Assembly (NCBI GenBank): GCA_949825025.1
Contig: OX463778.1
Location: 39,881,194-39,945,193 of the forward strand
Length of the DNA stretch: 64,000 nucleotides
Source of the DNA: Siphlonurus alternatus
Taxonomy: Eukaryota; Arthropoda; Insecta; Ephemeroptera; Siphlonuridae
Reading direction: 5' to 3'
Part shown: piece after piece, positions 41,219 to 53,061 of the stretch
Numbering within the stretch: the first letter of the stretch is position 1
Layout: every line of letters begins with the position of its first letter
The notes under the pieces: model-generated
Seen by the model: the letters and a program-made list of their open reading frames with translations, nothing else
What the model was told of the DNA's origin: nothing
Databases searched by the model: none
Position numbers and translations under genes: made by a program

Positions 41219-42045
41219 GCATATTTTTTCCTGACATCCTTTTTAATTGTATATAGGGATATACGTACAGTGTAAGAATAAAAGAAAATAAATTTTATTT
41301 GCATTTTTATCAGATTTTCTAAACAGGATGATTTCAAAATTATCAAATTTCTTTTTTTCTACATTTAATGACTACTTTCATTCTGGTCTGGAAAGTGAGC
41401 ACATTAAAATTTAGTAATATTTTTATAAAAAATTTTCACTCAAAAAAGTGTATTTAACTATATAAATCGATTGATGATAATTTAACAACTTATTGATTCA
41501 AACTTAATATTTCCATTATAATTTTATACATATTTAAACAAAGTTTAGAATACATATTTTGGTTGTTGAGATTTACCGATTATTGTTTTACCTCTCCTCC
41601 TCACAACAAGTAACGGATAAATTTTCATATAGTAATCCTATAGATGCTATATAGCACGTGAATTATATAGATCTCGTTCTTCGGTTGCTCAAGCTTAATG
41701 CTATACTCTCTACATTAATCCGATCGCTGAGATATTTTCCATTAAGCTCGGATGTTGCGAGGGAGTGCTTGTTTCCCCTCTCTCTGCTGCCTGTCCAAAC
41801 AGGATGGCTTAACCTGACACAAACTTGCAATCCGTCCCGTGCGCTGCTGCTACTGTTGTAGTGCAGATAAAATACTTCATAAACCAAGCAACTGTTTTAA
41901 AAATTCATTATTTTTTTATGATAAAAACTAAACATTTTGTTCAGATCATAGTTTGTTTATTTTTAAAGAATTTTTAAAACATGTTAGTAAATTTTAAAAT
42001 CACAAATTAATGATTAATTTCTATCTCAAATAATAACGTAAACTT

Positions 42046-42276
42046 TTAGTAACTTCTAATAACGTGAACTTTACTCCTGCTTTGCTTGTAGGCGTTGCTA
42101 AGTAGTCTATGGAGGTGTGGTGAACCAAGATTTTTTTGGTATTGATAGATTGAGTGTTCTTCTTGCCTCAGCAAAAATTGCAAACGTTTCTTTCTGTCTA
42201 TTGAAGCTGCAGCTCTAGCAAGTGAGGCAGGAGTAAAGTTGGTGTCCAGAGGTTTGCATGTGTTAATATTACCCAT
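42046..42276 (-). CDS. candidate nested small gene, 76-aa helix-rich protein
   Basis: On the minus strand, ATG at 42276-42274 opens 76 codons ending at TAA 42048-42046. The start is MGNINTCKPLD; the middle is charged and helix-forming (ASLARAAASIDRKKRLQF, then LLRQEEHSIYQYQKNLG). Unlike other short frames here, it has normal protein composition with no low complexity. An AATAAA signal lies 85 bases past the stop (41961-41956 on the minus strand). The pattern R..L..LL..E...Y...L...G resembles small ciliary microtubule proteins of the CFAP141 type, but this is only a resemblance. It would be an intronless gene, or last exon, inside intron 1 of the teneurin-like gene on the opposite strand. It could also be a retrocopy. 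The upstream GTG at 42291 is not needed as a start. Confidence 0.4.
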   Translation of the reverse strand: MGNINTCKPLDTNFTPASLARAAASIDRKKRLQFLLRQEEHSIYQYQKNLGSPHLHRLLSNAYKQSRSKVHVIRSY

Positions 42277-45200
42277 ATTTTTAGTCCTCACAAATATTTT
42301 TAAGTAGTATTATGAGTTGGTTTTTAATAAAATATTTTACTTAATTTTAGACGGAATTAAAATTGACGGGCCCCTCAAGAGGTCTGTACGAATAAGATGG
42401 AGTTCTTGGTAACACTATAAGATAGTTTGAGTGTGACACCTGTTCTTTTTTTGTCTACGCAGTCTATGGAAATGTTACATTTAAATCTTTTGAGGATGGC
42501 TAGTTCAGATGTTCTTCTTACCTTTAATATATAGTTTGATCTATATGTCAGAAGAATTCGTAATATAACCTTACGGTTGTTCTGAGGTGTATAGAGTAAA
42601 AATTTAATGAGTCTCTGAAATTATTAAAAGAAGAAACTTGAATATCATAGTTTCTCATTAAAATGTATCCGGAATGGTTATCAATAGTTAAAATCATGCA
42701 CTTATATTTCTGAGAATAATAATGTGAATATTATAAAAAAATGTTACTAACTTCTTTCATACAGAAAAAAAAAGAGAAGCAGGTCTTCAGTTATTATTAT
42801 TAAGATGCAGGAAAATGCATTTGTTATTAATGTATTCTATTATTAATACAAGAAACGTAGCTCTTCTAACTTTTAATTAAAGGTGTATAATCACAATGCA
42901 TGTTTATCCAATATCCATTTACTGCATGTTGATTTATTTTGTATGAATAACTTCGAACATGATATACCAGAAAAAACTTAATAAATATTAATAATTAATT
43001 GAATCCTTAGATATGTTCTGTTAAAGCAATAACTATTATAGTATCTATTTCATACAACAGTTTTGTTATTCAAGAGTTTGCTTTCATAGAATACTTAATT
43101 GGATTTAATATTTTTTTTATTATAACATTTTTATTCATCGTAAAATTTCCGTTAAGAAGCTCTACAACAAAATATTGATATTGTACTTGTTCAATTTTTA
43201 CATTAACTTAATTATATATTTACAAACAACATTTTATAAAGTTAACAACGTCGTATAAGCAGAATTTACAATTATGAATTTCAATAAAATGCAAAATAAT
43301 AGGGAATTGATTATAGTGTTTTCACAATATTATTAAAATATTGTAATTAAAAAAATAAAGCACATTATAGTAAATGTAGCTATACAAATGGCAATTAATG
43401 TCTCGATAGATATCTACGTATATTGAAGATGACTTGAGAGTTCTCATGCCGTACATACATTTCTTGTACATGGAAAACAGTTTACATATTTTATTACTAT
43501 TGATATTATACTCAATTTGACATGTATTGTATCATATTTTGCTTTTTCAAAGGACTTGTTTTTCCATTTTCCGTTCAAACGTTTATATCATGTTGCAATA
43601 AATGTTACAAAAATACTTATTTTCTTGTATAAACTTGTTTTTTTTAAAGTAGTATTGCTTATAACCATAAAAAACATACATTTTTATATAAAAAGGTAAA
43701 AATAGCCATACGAGTATAATATTATCAATAATTTATTATTATCATTAAATATTACACAAAAAGTTGACAAAAATCAGCTTGACGGGTTGCCTCCATAAGT
43801 CTTGGTGGTATACCTGAGAGTGCTTCTCGTAGTTGCTAACTTTTCGGGATTATTAATTCAACGGTGACAATGTCAGACTTTAGGTGTGGGGGGTGCTTTG
43901 TGTGTCCAGTGGCGACGTCAGCAGGGGAGGAAACTTGCCCATTAGTTGATTGTACGTAGGGCCGGAGGCTGTTGTTCCCTCTCAGCTAGATGAGCGGACA
44001 ATTTCCAATGTGTAGACTTTTACAAAGCATGATGCCTCTACTTTTAGAAAATTTCATGTGTTACATTCATATTTGTCTAGGCATTTTTTTATTGTTATGA
44101 ATTTATTATGAATGTTGGCAAAAACATCCTCTCTCTCTCCTAGCTCTCTTTTTCTCCTTCTCTGTTACAAATGTAATAATTTATTTATAATAGCTATACT
44201 ATTAAATAATCATTAAGTATCGATTTGATGTTATAATATTCATATAATTTTAAAATAAATGAAAATGGCAAAAAATTCATCTTTAATTTCAATTAGAAAC
44301 ATTGTGACAATATACAGTATAGCTTTCATTAAAACAACGACGAGACAATCTAGAAATTGAGTTTATAATTTATTGAAGTTTGTTGATTCCCGCGGTGACC
44401 GCCCCCATGTCCACCAACCTGACAAAATCTTGAGCGACTGCTTTCGCAAATCTCAGCTGATCGCGTCGCAAACATTTGTCTTCTTCGTACTGCAGATTTG
44501 GCTTTAACGAGAAATGAAATCTCAACATTGCTCTTTCTCACAACTCTATAAAGTCACAAACTTTTTAAAACACAATAGCTTATAAAACTTTAAAAGCAAA
44601 TAATTAAGCTTGCTTGTACAACTTTTTTTTTCTTTTTATGCTGAAAAAGCAACAACAAATAAAATTAATGTTACTACTACATGCATATATAATGGCTTTT
44701 TATTATTTTGTTAACAACAATGAAGAAAAAAATTAATTAAACTTGAAAAGTTATAAACAAAAATAAAATTTTGTTTGAAAAATTAATAATAAATTGTATT
44801 ATGTAATGGTTGAAAAATAAGCTTTTGAAGTAAATTTTTAACGTACGTATTTTTTCCTCTATATTTTGATCCGCTTAATCAGGAAGGCTTTGCTGTGAGT
44901 GGTAAAATCGCGAGTTTGTGCGGTAAAAACGAGGAGGGTCAGCGAATAACAAAGTTGCTCTCTCAAAACTCACACATGTTAGCCGGGATATAGCAGCGAC
45001 ATTAAACTTTTATACCAAGAAATCTTCTTTAAATTTTTTATTTTTTAAAAGTTGTGAACTATGACACAGAATATTTAATCCGCATCATAAACTTTTATAT
45101 GTTCATAAAAATATACATTTATATCTAAAAAAAAAAAAAAAGCATAAAATTTATATGAAATTCAAATTTTATATATAATATTTTATTTCGGATTTTGAAA

Positions 45201-45350
45201 TTTGTTTGAAAATTAATATATATTTAAATTTAGTATTTTATTCATAAAACATAACAAAAATATACACTAAAAATTAAATTTAATATTATTTTGCAATTGA
45301 TTATTTATTATTACATTTAATACTTAAATGTTTCATCTGAATAATTTTGA

Positions 45351-45629
45351 ATGAGATTAAATGATGTGCATACATCATACAAACACTCACACATAGTCCA
45401 AGCGGCTTATAACATCATGTATTTAATGATGCATGTACCGCTAACACGCCCGAGTCCAACTGAACGTTTAGCTCTTTGTAAATATTTTATCTGGGGAGCA
45501 TCAGAACATACCCTATGTGTGGAATATATGAACAAGGTTCGCGCATCGTATTTAATGCATGGCAGTTGCGATGAAGCGCTAGACTTGTTAGGTGAATTGA
45601 CTGGCATGGGAAATGAAAAAAAAAATTAG
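45351..45629 (+). other. unassigned 92-codon open frame
   Basis: An ATG-initiated frame of mixed composition (TRPSPTERLALCKYF, then MHGSCDEALDLLGELTG) in a GC-richer island of AT-rich intron. It lies 440 bases upstream of the acceptor of exon 2, without a donor that would join it in frame. I recognise no family. It may be a decayed element gene, an intronic gene or chance. Confidence 0.2.
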
Positions 45630-46069
45630 GCTTTTACATAACTTGTTCTTAAATATAAAGCTTTATAAACTTTGATTACAAAGTTTGCTTTATAGAGTGT
45701 TGTTAAATATTGTAGTTCATTATTTACGTTATTAAAGGAAAACTTTTAGAATTATTTAAAAATTTATAAACTATAGACATATATTTTCATGATTAAACCA
45801 AAAAATTTAAATCATGTAAATAATAAAACCTTTCATATATTTGCATTATTAATTATTATTCATACATTTATAAAGCTACATGCAAATTTTTTAAAAATTA
45901 TTTGAGCATTATTTATAATTATTCTATTTTTTACTCATTATTATTTAATTTGTTATTGCCTTTGGTCAAGAATTAGCAATTTAAAATATTTAAAAAAAAT
46001 TATTTCAGTAGCAATATTTCTTGCAGGAGGTCATTCTGTAACTAATGGCGTTCCTTATTTTTGTTTCAG

Positions 46070-46642
46070 GTGCCGAACGCTCGAGTCAACCATCTTCTCT
46101 AAACGGAGTCACTTACCGTACAGGCACTCCATTGAGCACCGCATCAGACACTGAAGTCACGGACAACCCGACCTCTCCATTCCCCACTCCTCCAGCTTCC
46201 TCGTCTCCTGTAAACGCAGTCATGTATTCTTCAGCTGCAATGCAACAAAACCAGCCTCGTCAGTCGAGTCCTTACCCTCTCGAGTCCACCAACACTGCGG
46301 CGAGTCCTCGTGGAGGAAGCATTTCAAGCTCTGCGGGTATATACGCCGAGCCCCAACCACCCTCCAGTCAACAACGCTTTCTCAACAGGCACTATAACAA
46401 AGGAAGCAAGGGTCAGAGCCAGCAAGGGTCTGGGGGTGGACCTGGTAGTCGCCAACAGACGCCGTCCCAAGCTTCACTTCAGTCCTCACGAGGTCGCATG
46501 TCTGCAAGTAGCAGGCGAGCAGCGGCGGCCGCAGCTGCAGCTCAGGTCGGAGGTACCTCAACCTCGAGCTCAGATAATATGTCAGACGCAACATACCCTG
46601 AATCAGAAATGGTTAAAGACAGCAGACTTCACCTGGAAAATG
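46070..46642 (+). CDS. coding exon 2, probable teneurin intracellular domain
   Basis: The acceptor TTTCAG at 46069 and the donor GTAAGT at 46643 bound 573 bases (191 codons, phase 1 on both sides). The exon can therefore be included or skipped without changing frame. The product is disordered: Ser/Thr/Pro-rich (TSPFPTPPASSSPVN), Gln- and Gly-rich (SQQGSGGGPGSRQQTPS), an SSRGRMSASSRR basic patch, an eight-Ala run, and a more ordered end with ATYPESEMVKDSRLHLEN. SDTEVTD recalls acidic SDxDTE/TDTE motifs of vertebrate teneurin intracellular domains. The first codon is completed by the A from exon 1, the last G by AC of exon 3, giving Ser and Asp. Many Ser/Thr-Pro sites suggest phosphorylation. 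The other reading frames in this interval are shadows. Confidence 0.85.
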
Positions 46643-49214
46643 GTAAGTGCTCAGTATGTAATTGTGTAATGTACAGTTTTTTTTTTATTCATAAAAACAT
46701 GTTTATGTACAATTTATACATAAAAAACAAATTATTAATGGCGATTTTAAACTTTAGATCTGTACATCTTATTCAATTAATACCTTTCAAATATGAAATC
46801 AATTTTGATTGCATGCTCTGTGTATGTCTAAAAATAAGGTAATGCAACGTCATGTTTTTAAAGGAATTAACTGTACACTGAATGTTGTGATATTTGTCAC
46901 ACCTTTTCCAATATGTTATTTGTGTTATATTGACAGGATAATTTCAAATGTTATACATCTGCAGAATATTCACCCTGAGCATGCGTATATATAGGAAATC
47001 TTGACGTGGTCGTATGTCGAAAGTAATATTTACAAGAAATTGATTCACATTGTTATAAAGCGTATGTAGTATATAATTATATTTGAGAAACTTTGTAATA
47101 TATTTATCTTATTATAAGATAATTATTGTGTAAGAAAGTAAATTAAACATGTAAAGCAGTAAAATACTACTTAACGAAATATAATATTTTTAGAATTTGA
47201 ATATTTCCTACTATAAAGATCATGTGTTAAAATAATTACGCTATAATAGGAATTTTCAAAAACTTTTTAGCACTAGTGAATGTAATTGACATTTTGAGTT
47301 TTGAAGTTCGCTCGAGGCTATTTATATATTATAACCTTTAAACATTTCTCTAACATTTACAATATAATTTTGTTTATTTCACCGACAAAATATTGTTTTA
47401 TAAAATCCAATAATATCAGAATTTCATTAAGCAAATGGTATTTACAACAACGAGGAGAAAGTTTTGCAGAGTTCTCAGAATATAATCGCCTCGGTACACC
47501 TTTTGTCTTCAACCCGGAGACTGGGAGGGTCACAATGAGCACCTGATGGTTACAAGGGTCAACCCTTTCACCCTCACAAACATTTGTTTGAATAGTAAAT
47601 CGCCTCAGGTCTTGTTTATACCTCAGTTAACATCGGTGTGTATTGAATTTGCTAAAGGGATTTTAATATTAAAATTTCTATGCATTTTTTTTTTAATTAA
47701 ACAAAATTTCCTTGTGGTTGAACATCTCCAATCGTTGGTGGATAGTTCATTACATATATTTCTGTTAGTAATGTCAAAACATGAACACAGAAATTTTAAA
47801 CATGTATATTTTTTTGTACCAAGCAATGTAAAAAAATATTTAATTTGGCAACACAATTTATAAACTCTTGCTACCGAGGTCAGATAGTTAGATCCATAAA
47901 TTGTGATTCCATTTTTATAAGTTTAGTATATTACAATTCGCATTTCTTATTATTATTATATGAGTCTCTTGAGTTGTCATATTATATATACAAATGATTT
48001 TAACCAAAAATTTTACTAAAAAGATAAATTTTATATATAAAAAAAATCAACTGTTGCAAACATAATATATATTATATATTGTGACACGGCGATTGTCAAT
48101 TTCCACTGAAAAACAACATATTTTTTTTTTTTTAAAAATGGGTGGTTTTATAGGCTTTACTACTTTACTTACTCCCTCTTAAAAGCGATGCTAATGTGAA
48201 TTTTTATTTTCCTCGAAATGGCTTAGCGCATAACACAGTCTGACGCAACAGAAAAACGCTTTTATTTAAAAAGAAAAAAAATATCGCTCGTAAAGAACAA
48301 CTTGAAAAGTTTCTCTTTCACCGGAAGTTAAGTTTTCGTTTCACAGACGTTCCGGTCACAAACTACTTTGATTTCTCCCTCCTCGTTTTCTTTTATATCA
48401 CAGCATTTCCGTTCGCATTTTGTTTACTTTCAACTAAATGTAACTTTTTAAAAAGAAAACAAACTAAAATATTTATAAGAAAAAAAAAAAAAATGAAAAT
48501 ATTGAAACCTCTTTTTAAGTAGCCATAATTAAATAACTTTTTTATAAAAAAAACTTATAATATTTTTCTTTCATATACAAACAACTCTATTACACAACTT
48601 TCATTTTTTTAAAATTAAAATTTTAATTTATTTATACCATGAAAAGTTTATAATATTATAAATTATATAAAATTTAAGTATCCAAGAGAGTTCTATAATA
48701 TTTATACTTGTTGTAGTTTTGGGGTACGTTAGTTTTAATCTTCATCCCTCTTGACAGTGTAGTACTGGCGACGTTGTGAGGAGGGGTGGGGGGCACAAAT
48801 GTGAAGCGACAGCCATACAGGCACATGAAAATACGCTTGTGTTTTTGTACGATGAGCTGAGAGCTTTCAGCATCCATAGCAAACCAGGAGATTAGGGTAG
48901 TAATTGCAGAGAGGAAAAAAAAAAAAAAAAAAAGTTAAAGAGTAAAAGCGGAGAGAGGAGGGAGTTTAGAGAAGAGAAGAGTGATAGAGAGGGTGATTAT
49001 ATACTGGAATGAGCTCACTAAACTGAAAGGATTTTTTTTTGCAACGTTATCGTCATATTAACAATTTTCTATTCTAATTTCAAAAAAGGAAACAACAAAC
49101 ATAGTGGAATTACTTTATTACAATGTTAGAACTTTTACCTTCTTTTTTATTTAAATTCAAGCAATTGAAAATCATTAATTTTAAATATAACTGATATTTT
49201 TTTTGTATGTTTTA

Positions 49215-49402
49215 CAATAGAGTATCGACCTCAAATATTTTTATTTTTATTGCAATGCAAAGTTATGCCACTTTGATTTTTTTCATAATTTTTAGAGGCC
49301 GAGAAGTATTGCTACAAAGTTTTGGCGAAGTTATGTTTTTGGGTTTGAACTCACGCCCCTTTTAGGTCCTATCCTTTTATTAAGAGAGGCGTCTCCCTCC
49401 CT

Positions 49403-49481
<79 letters not shown>

Positions 49482-49618
49482 CATTCAATATTTTTATATA
49501 TATTTAAAAATAGTTCCCGAACGGTAAAAAAAATATGAAAAAAAAATCAGAGTAGCATAACTTTGCACCTTCTATACATTTATGCAATAAAAAATATTTA
49601 GAGGTCGATACTCCATTG
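49215..49618. mobile_element. palindromic MITE, family A copy 3, with internal (CT)n expansion
   Basis: The left end CAATAGAGTATCGACCTC and the right end GAGGTCGATACTCCATTG are inverted repeats, and match the tips of copy 1 (GGAGTACCGACCAC). The subterminal family signature is present (AGAGTAGCATAACTTTGCACC). The centre contains GGTCCTATCCTTTTATTAAG and GAGGCGTCTC, the reverse complement of the centre of copy 1. A (CCCT)n-(CT)n tract at 49395-49476 has grown within the right half, explaining why this copy is about 90 bp longer. It lies in intron 2. Confidence 0.85.
49395..49476. repeat. (CCCT)n-(CT)n microsatellite inside the MITE
   Basis: A CCCT-rich start (49395-49410) passes into pure CT up to 49476. 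Confidence 0.95.
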
Positions 49619-51552
49619 AATATTCACAAAACTTACTACAGTTGCAAAAATTCTAAGTCCTTGTAAATTTTAATTAATAATTTATATATAAATTTATCTC
49701 CTCACGTTGTTTACAATAATAATTTTGTTGGGGAGGTAGGATTTATGTTGTTATGTGAGATTTTTGTGCACGGACGTGGAAGGTGTTAACATGCGAGACA
49801 AAAAGGAGAGGTAATCAGTGACGTAGAAAATGAAGTCCCCTCATCATATACCTCCTCCCATCACACTTCAATCTCTGCTGATGGCTAATACTGCGAACTC
49901 TTCTGTGTGCTAGCTCGGCATCAACGTTTTTTTATCCTCTACTAACGCTGCTGCCTTCACTACCAGCGAAACAATGTCCCATACTTTTTTTTTTTATTTT
50001 TTTTTATTTTTAGCAACCACCTCCCAACAAGCCTCACTGTTGATTATAGACCAGTAATTGAATTGCCCTCTCTCAAAATTTAATATTAACGTTGCGTATA
50101 ACATCACACTCCCTATACATATATGAAAGATATTGTCTGATAGAAGTTTGTCAGAAATAATATTTATAATAAAAAAAAGATATAAAAAATAAAAAAATAT
50201 ATATGGGTATAATTATATTTTTTAAATAAATATTATAAAAGATATAAATATAAAAAAATAAAGAGAAAAACAAAAGAGAGCGGTAGTTTCGATCTAATTT
50301 TAAAAACGCCTTAAGTTTATGCAACTTGTTCGTCTTCTATATACTTTGAGTTAGCCTGCAGTAATTCCTTTATCTTTCTATTTTTTGTTGTTGTTATATA
50401 AATAATAAACTTTTGTTTTGTTCTGAATACCATGATCTTTTTAATTTAACTTCAATCAAAGTTTTCATTTTTTTATATAAAAAAGAAAATAAAAAAATAC
50501 AAATAAATACATTTCATTTTTTTATTATTTTTATTCTTTTGAAAGCAAAAATAAACATTTTCTATTTTATGTAACTTAACAAGAAATAATTTATATAATA
50601 TAAACAATTTTTTTTTTCATAAGGGTGTATTGTTACGAGTTTTATTATTATACATTATTTTAATGTTTAGGGTAAACAAGTTTTGCTACTAGTAGTGAAA
50701 AGCTTCCAAAACAGAGCAGCACAAGTTTGTATGTAACAACGTATTGTTCTACGTTAGCAGGACAGGAGGGGGAGGGACAATAACGCTACGAGTTAGTTGT
50801 ATTGTCATGCGTACAATTAGGTTGGGCCAGGCACTTGCAGTCTTCTGATATCATTTACAATGCAGCCTGCTTATCTTAGTCTAACAGCCAACGTTGCAGA
50901 ATAATGCTTGAATTGTAACAAAATAATAATAATAATAATTACTGTTTGAAAATTAACACAAAGATTAGCAAATTGAAATTAATATTATTTAAGCAAATTT
51001 TATAATATTGTTAAAAAAAAAAAGGAAACGTACAAAAGCAACTTTTGTTTTTATTGAATTTATCTTTACAAGGAGTTTTAATAATTTTCATACTACTAAC
51101 GCCATCTTTTAGTAGATTTTATAATCTTTTAATTTATATAGCATGTAATTTTTGTATATAATTAAATAAATGGAAATGGAAATTTATGAAGCTAATTATA
51201 GTCTCTCGAGAACTGTATATATTCATTATTTATGTGGTTCTGTAGTCGTATGTTATTACAGCGCATCATTAGTTAAAGACTATGGAGTAAATTTAGAGGA
51301 TGCAATTGCAACACACTTGCAAATTACGAAAATAAGTACTTTGAAAACATCAAATTACAGTCTAGATTATTTATAAATTTAAATTTTACTTTTACAGTGG
51401 ATCGTGCAGTTAATTTTAATTACGTTGTAATATATTATTTATCTGTAACATGCCAAACATACTGGCTAAATTAATTTTTTTGTTTAACATATATCATAAA
51501 GTAATATACAAACATGAACTTCCTTATTAATTATTATCATTCTTTATTATAA

Positions 51553-51573
51553 GTTATTATTATTATTATTATT
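51553..51573. repeat. (TTA)n microsatellite
   Basis: A TTA trinucleotide tract of about 21 bp. Confidence 0.85.
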
Positions 51574-52764
51574 CTTTGCCAGATCACATCGCCGTTAAGT
51601 TAGGCAACTTGATCAGCAAAAGAACAGAGCGGGGTGTATATATACATCAAGGGCAACTGCTTTCTTCTTTAAAAATTTTGCGATGGGTATATATTTTTAA
51701 AATAAATTGAACATGCAGAATAAATTTTAATTAAATTTTAATAAAAACACGTTATTCTTATATTTTATTGAATATACAGATTTTGTTCTAACGATAAATA
51801 TTATAATACCTTTGTTAAATTGATTCATGCTACAGTATTACTTCAAAGTAATATTAGAATTGTTATAAATTTCAAAATTTGTACTACATACACGACTATT
51901 TTTTAGCACACACATGTTTCTTGCATACCAACTAGTTGAGGTAGCAATGTCCTCTTGGTGCAGTATTCACAGCTTGCAGGCTTCGACAACGCCCCCACGA
52001 CTTCGATCTAAGCCAAAAAGGAGGAGGGATGGGGGTTCTATCCCTGGGGAACTCCTATCACATTCACTCTGCATCTCCAGAAGAGCAGCAGTATAACTCC
52101 CAGGAATACCACGACAGACTTTCACGGGCTTTTAAATTTGATTTGCCTGCTGCGACGTTCTCTAGCAGGGTTGTGACGTCACTAGCTGTGCATCACACAA
52201 GCTAAAGAAAATTGGATAAAAATTGAAGAAGAAAAATAGAATTAGGAAGTATTTTTATACTTTCACAATCTTTTCAAGTAAAAATTAGACTCTATTGAAA
52301 GATACATACTTTTTTTAAATTCATAATCATTCTATTTTTTTATATGAAAGAATAATAATAATATATAGAATTTTTTATCTAATAATGTATTATAATTGAA
52401 GATTTATTTAAATTTTAATGAAGCTAAATTTCTTATACTGGAGTTATCTTGTAGTGCATATTGACCATTGCTTAACTATTTGCATACATTAAGGGGATAA
52501 AAAACTGAACTTTCTTTATTCAAAGCTATTCCAAGACTCCTAATTTTAGCTTCAAATATAACTTGGAAGGTTTGGATTGACATGCCTGATAAAAAACTAT
52601 ACAAATAAGAATATATAAAAATGTTGTTGTTTTGTTTATAATAAAATTATTATAAATTTTTAACACTGCATGAATAAATTTATAATATGATAATAATTAT
52701 ATAAACATATTTTATTACTTTATATAATATTTATAATATAAACAGTAAAAATATATTGCATGTT

Positions 52765-53061
52765 TTATTTTAAAAGTTTGAGTCCAACAGATGCTTCAAC
52801 ATTACGTCGATGACCTAAATTAAAATTATTATAAAAGTGACTGACGGAAAAGTAAACAAAGAACTCGAGCACATTTTGTTGACATATTATGTCTACCAAC
52901 TTATTACGACACGCTTTCAAGTCTTCGTGCTGCTCAAAGATATGAGAAGGACGATGCAGTTTATGCACGCGCTGGTGCATACAAACTGCATAACTTAACA
53001 TGACATCACAGTGACTTAATTCTAATTGGTTGTTTATGCCATTAGACATCACCCATAGCAT
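52765..53061 (-). other. unassigned 98-codon open frame
   Basis: An ATG-initiated minus-strand frame of mixed composition (HKLHRPSHIFEQHEDLKACR, then KLVDIICQQNVLEFF) ending LGHRRNVEASVGLKLLK. I recognise no family. Local GC is slightly raised. No splice sites or poly-A signal tie it to a gene, so it may be chance or a decayed element. Confidence 0.2.

Larger units (their letters stand above)
33283..46069 (+). other. intron 1 of the teneurin-like gene (12.8 kb)
   Basis: The intron starts with the consensus donor GTAAGT and ends in a pyrimidine-rich acceptor (TTCCTTATTTTTGTTTCAG). It contains AT microsatellites (33513-33550, 38095-38186, 41193-41218), a foldback element at 34.2 kb, a minus-strand SINE relic at 37.8 kb and a possible nested minus-strand small gene at 42.0-42.3 kb. 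CRE-type sites are at 37951-37958 and 40069-40076. Uncertain open frames are at 38818-39276 (-) and 45351-45629 (+). Long introns between exons for the intracellular domain are usual in teneurin genes. Confidence 0.75.

Noticed and set aside
47301..47546. 81-codon frame ending FNPETGRVTMST
   Set aside because: The last 35 residues look protein-like, but the first half is AT-rich intron sequence and no donor or acceptor joins it to the gene.
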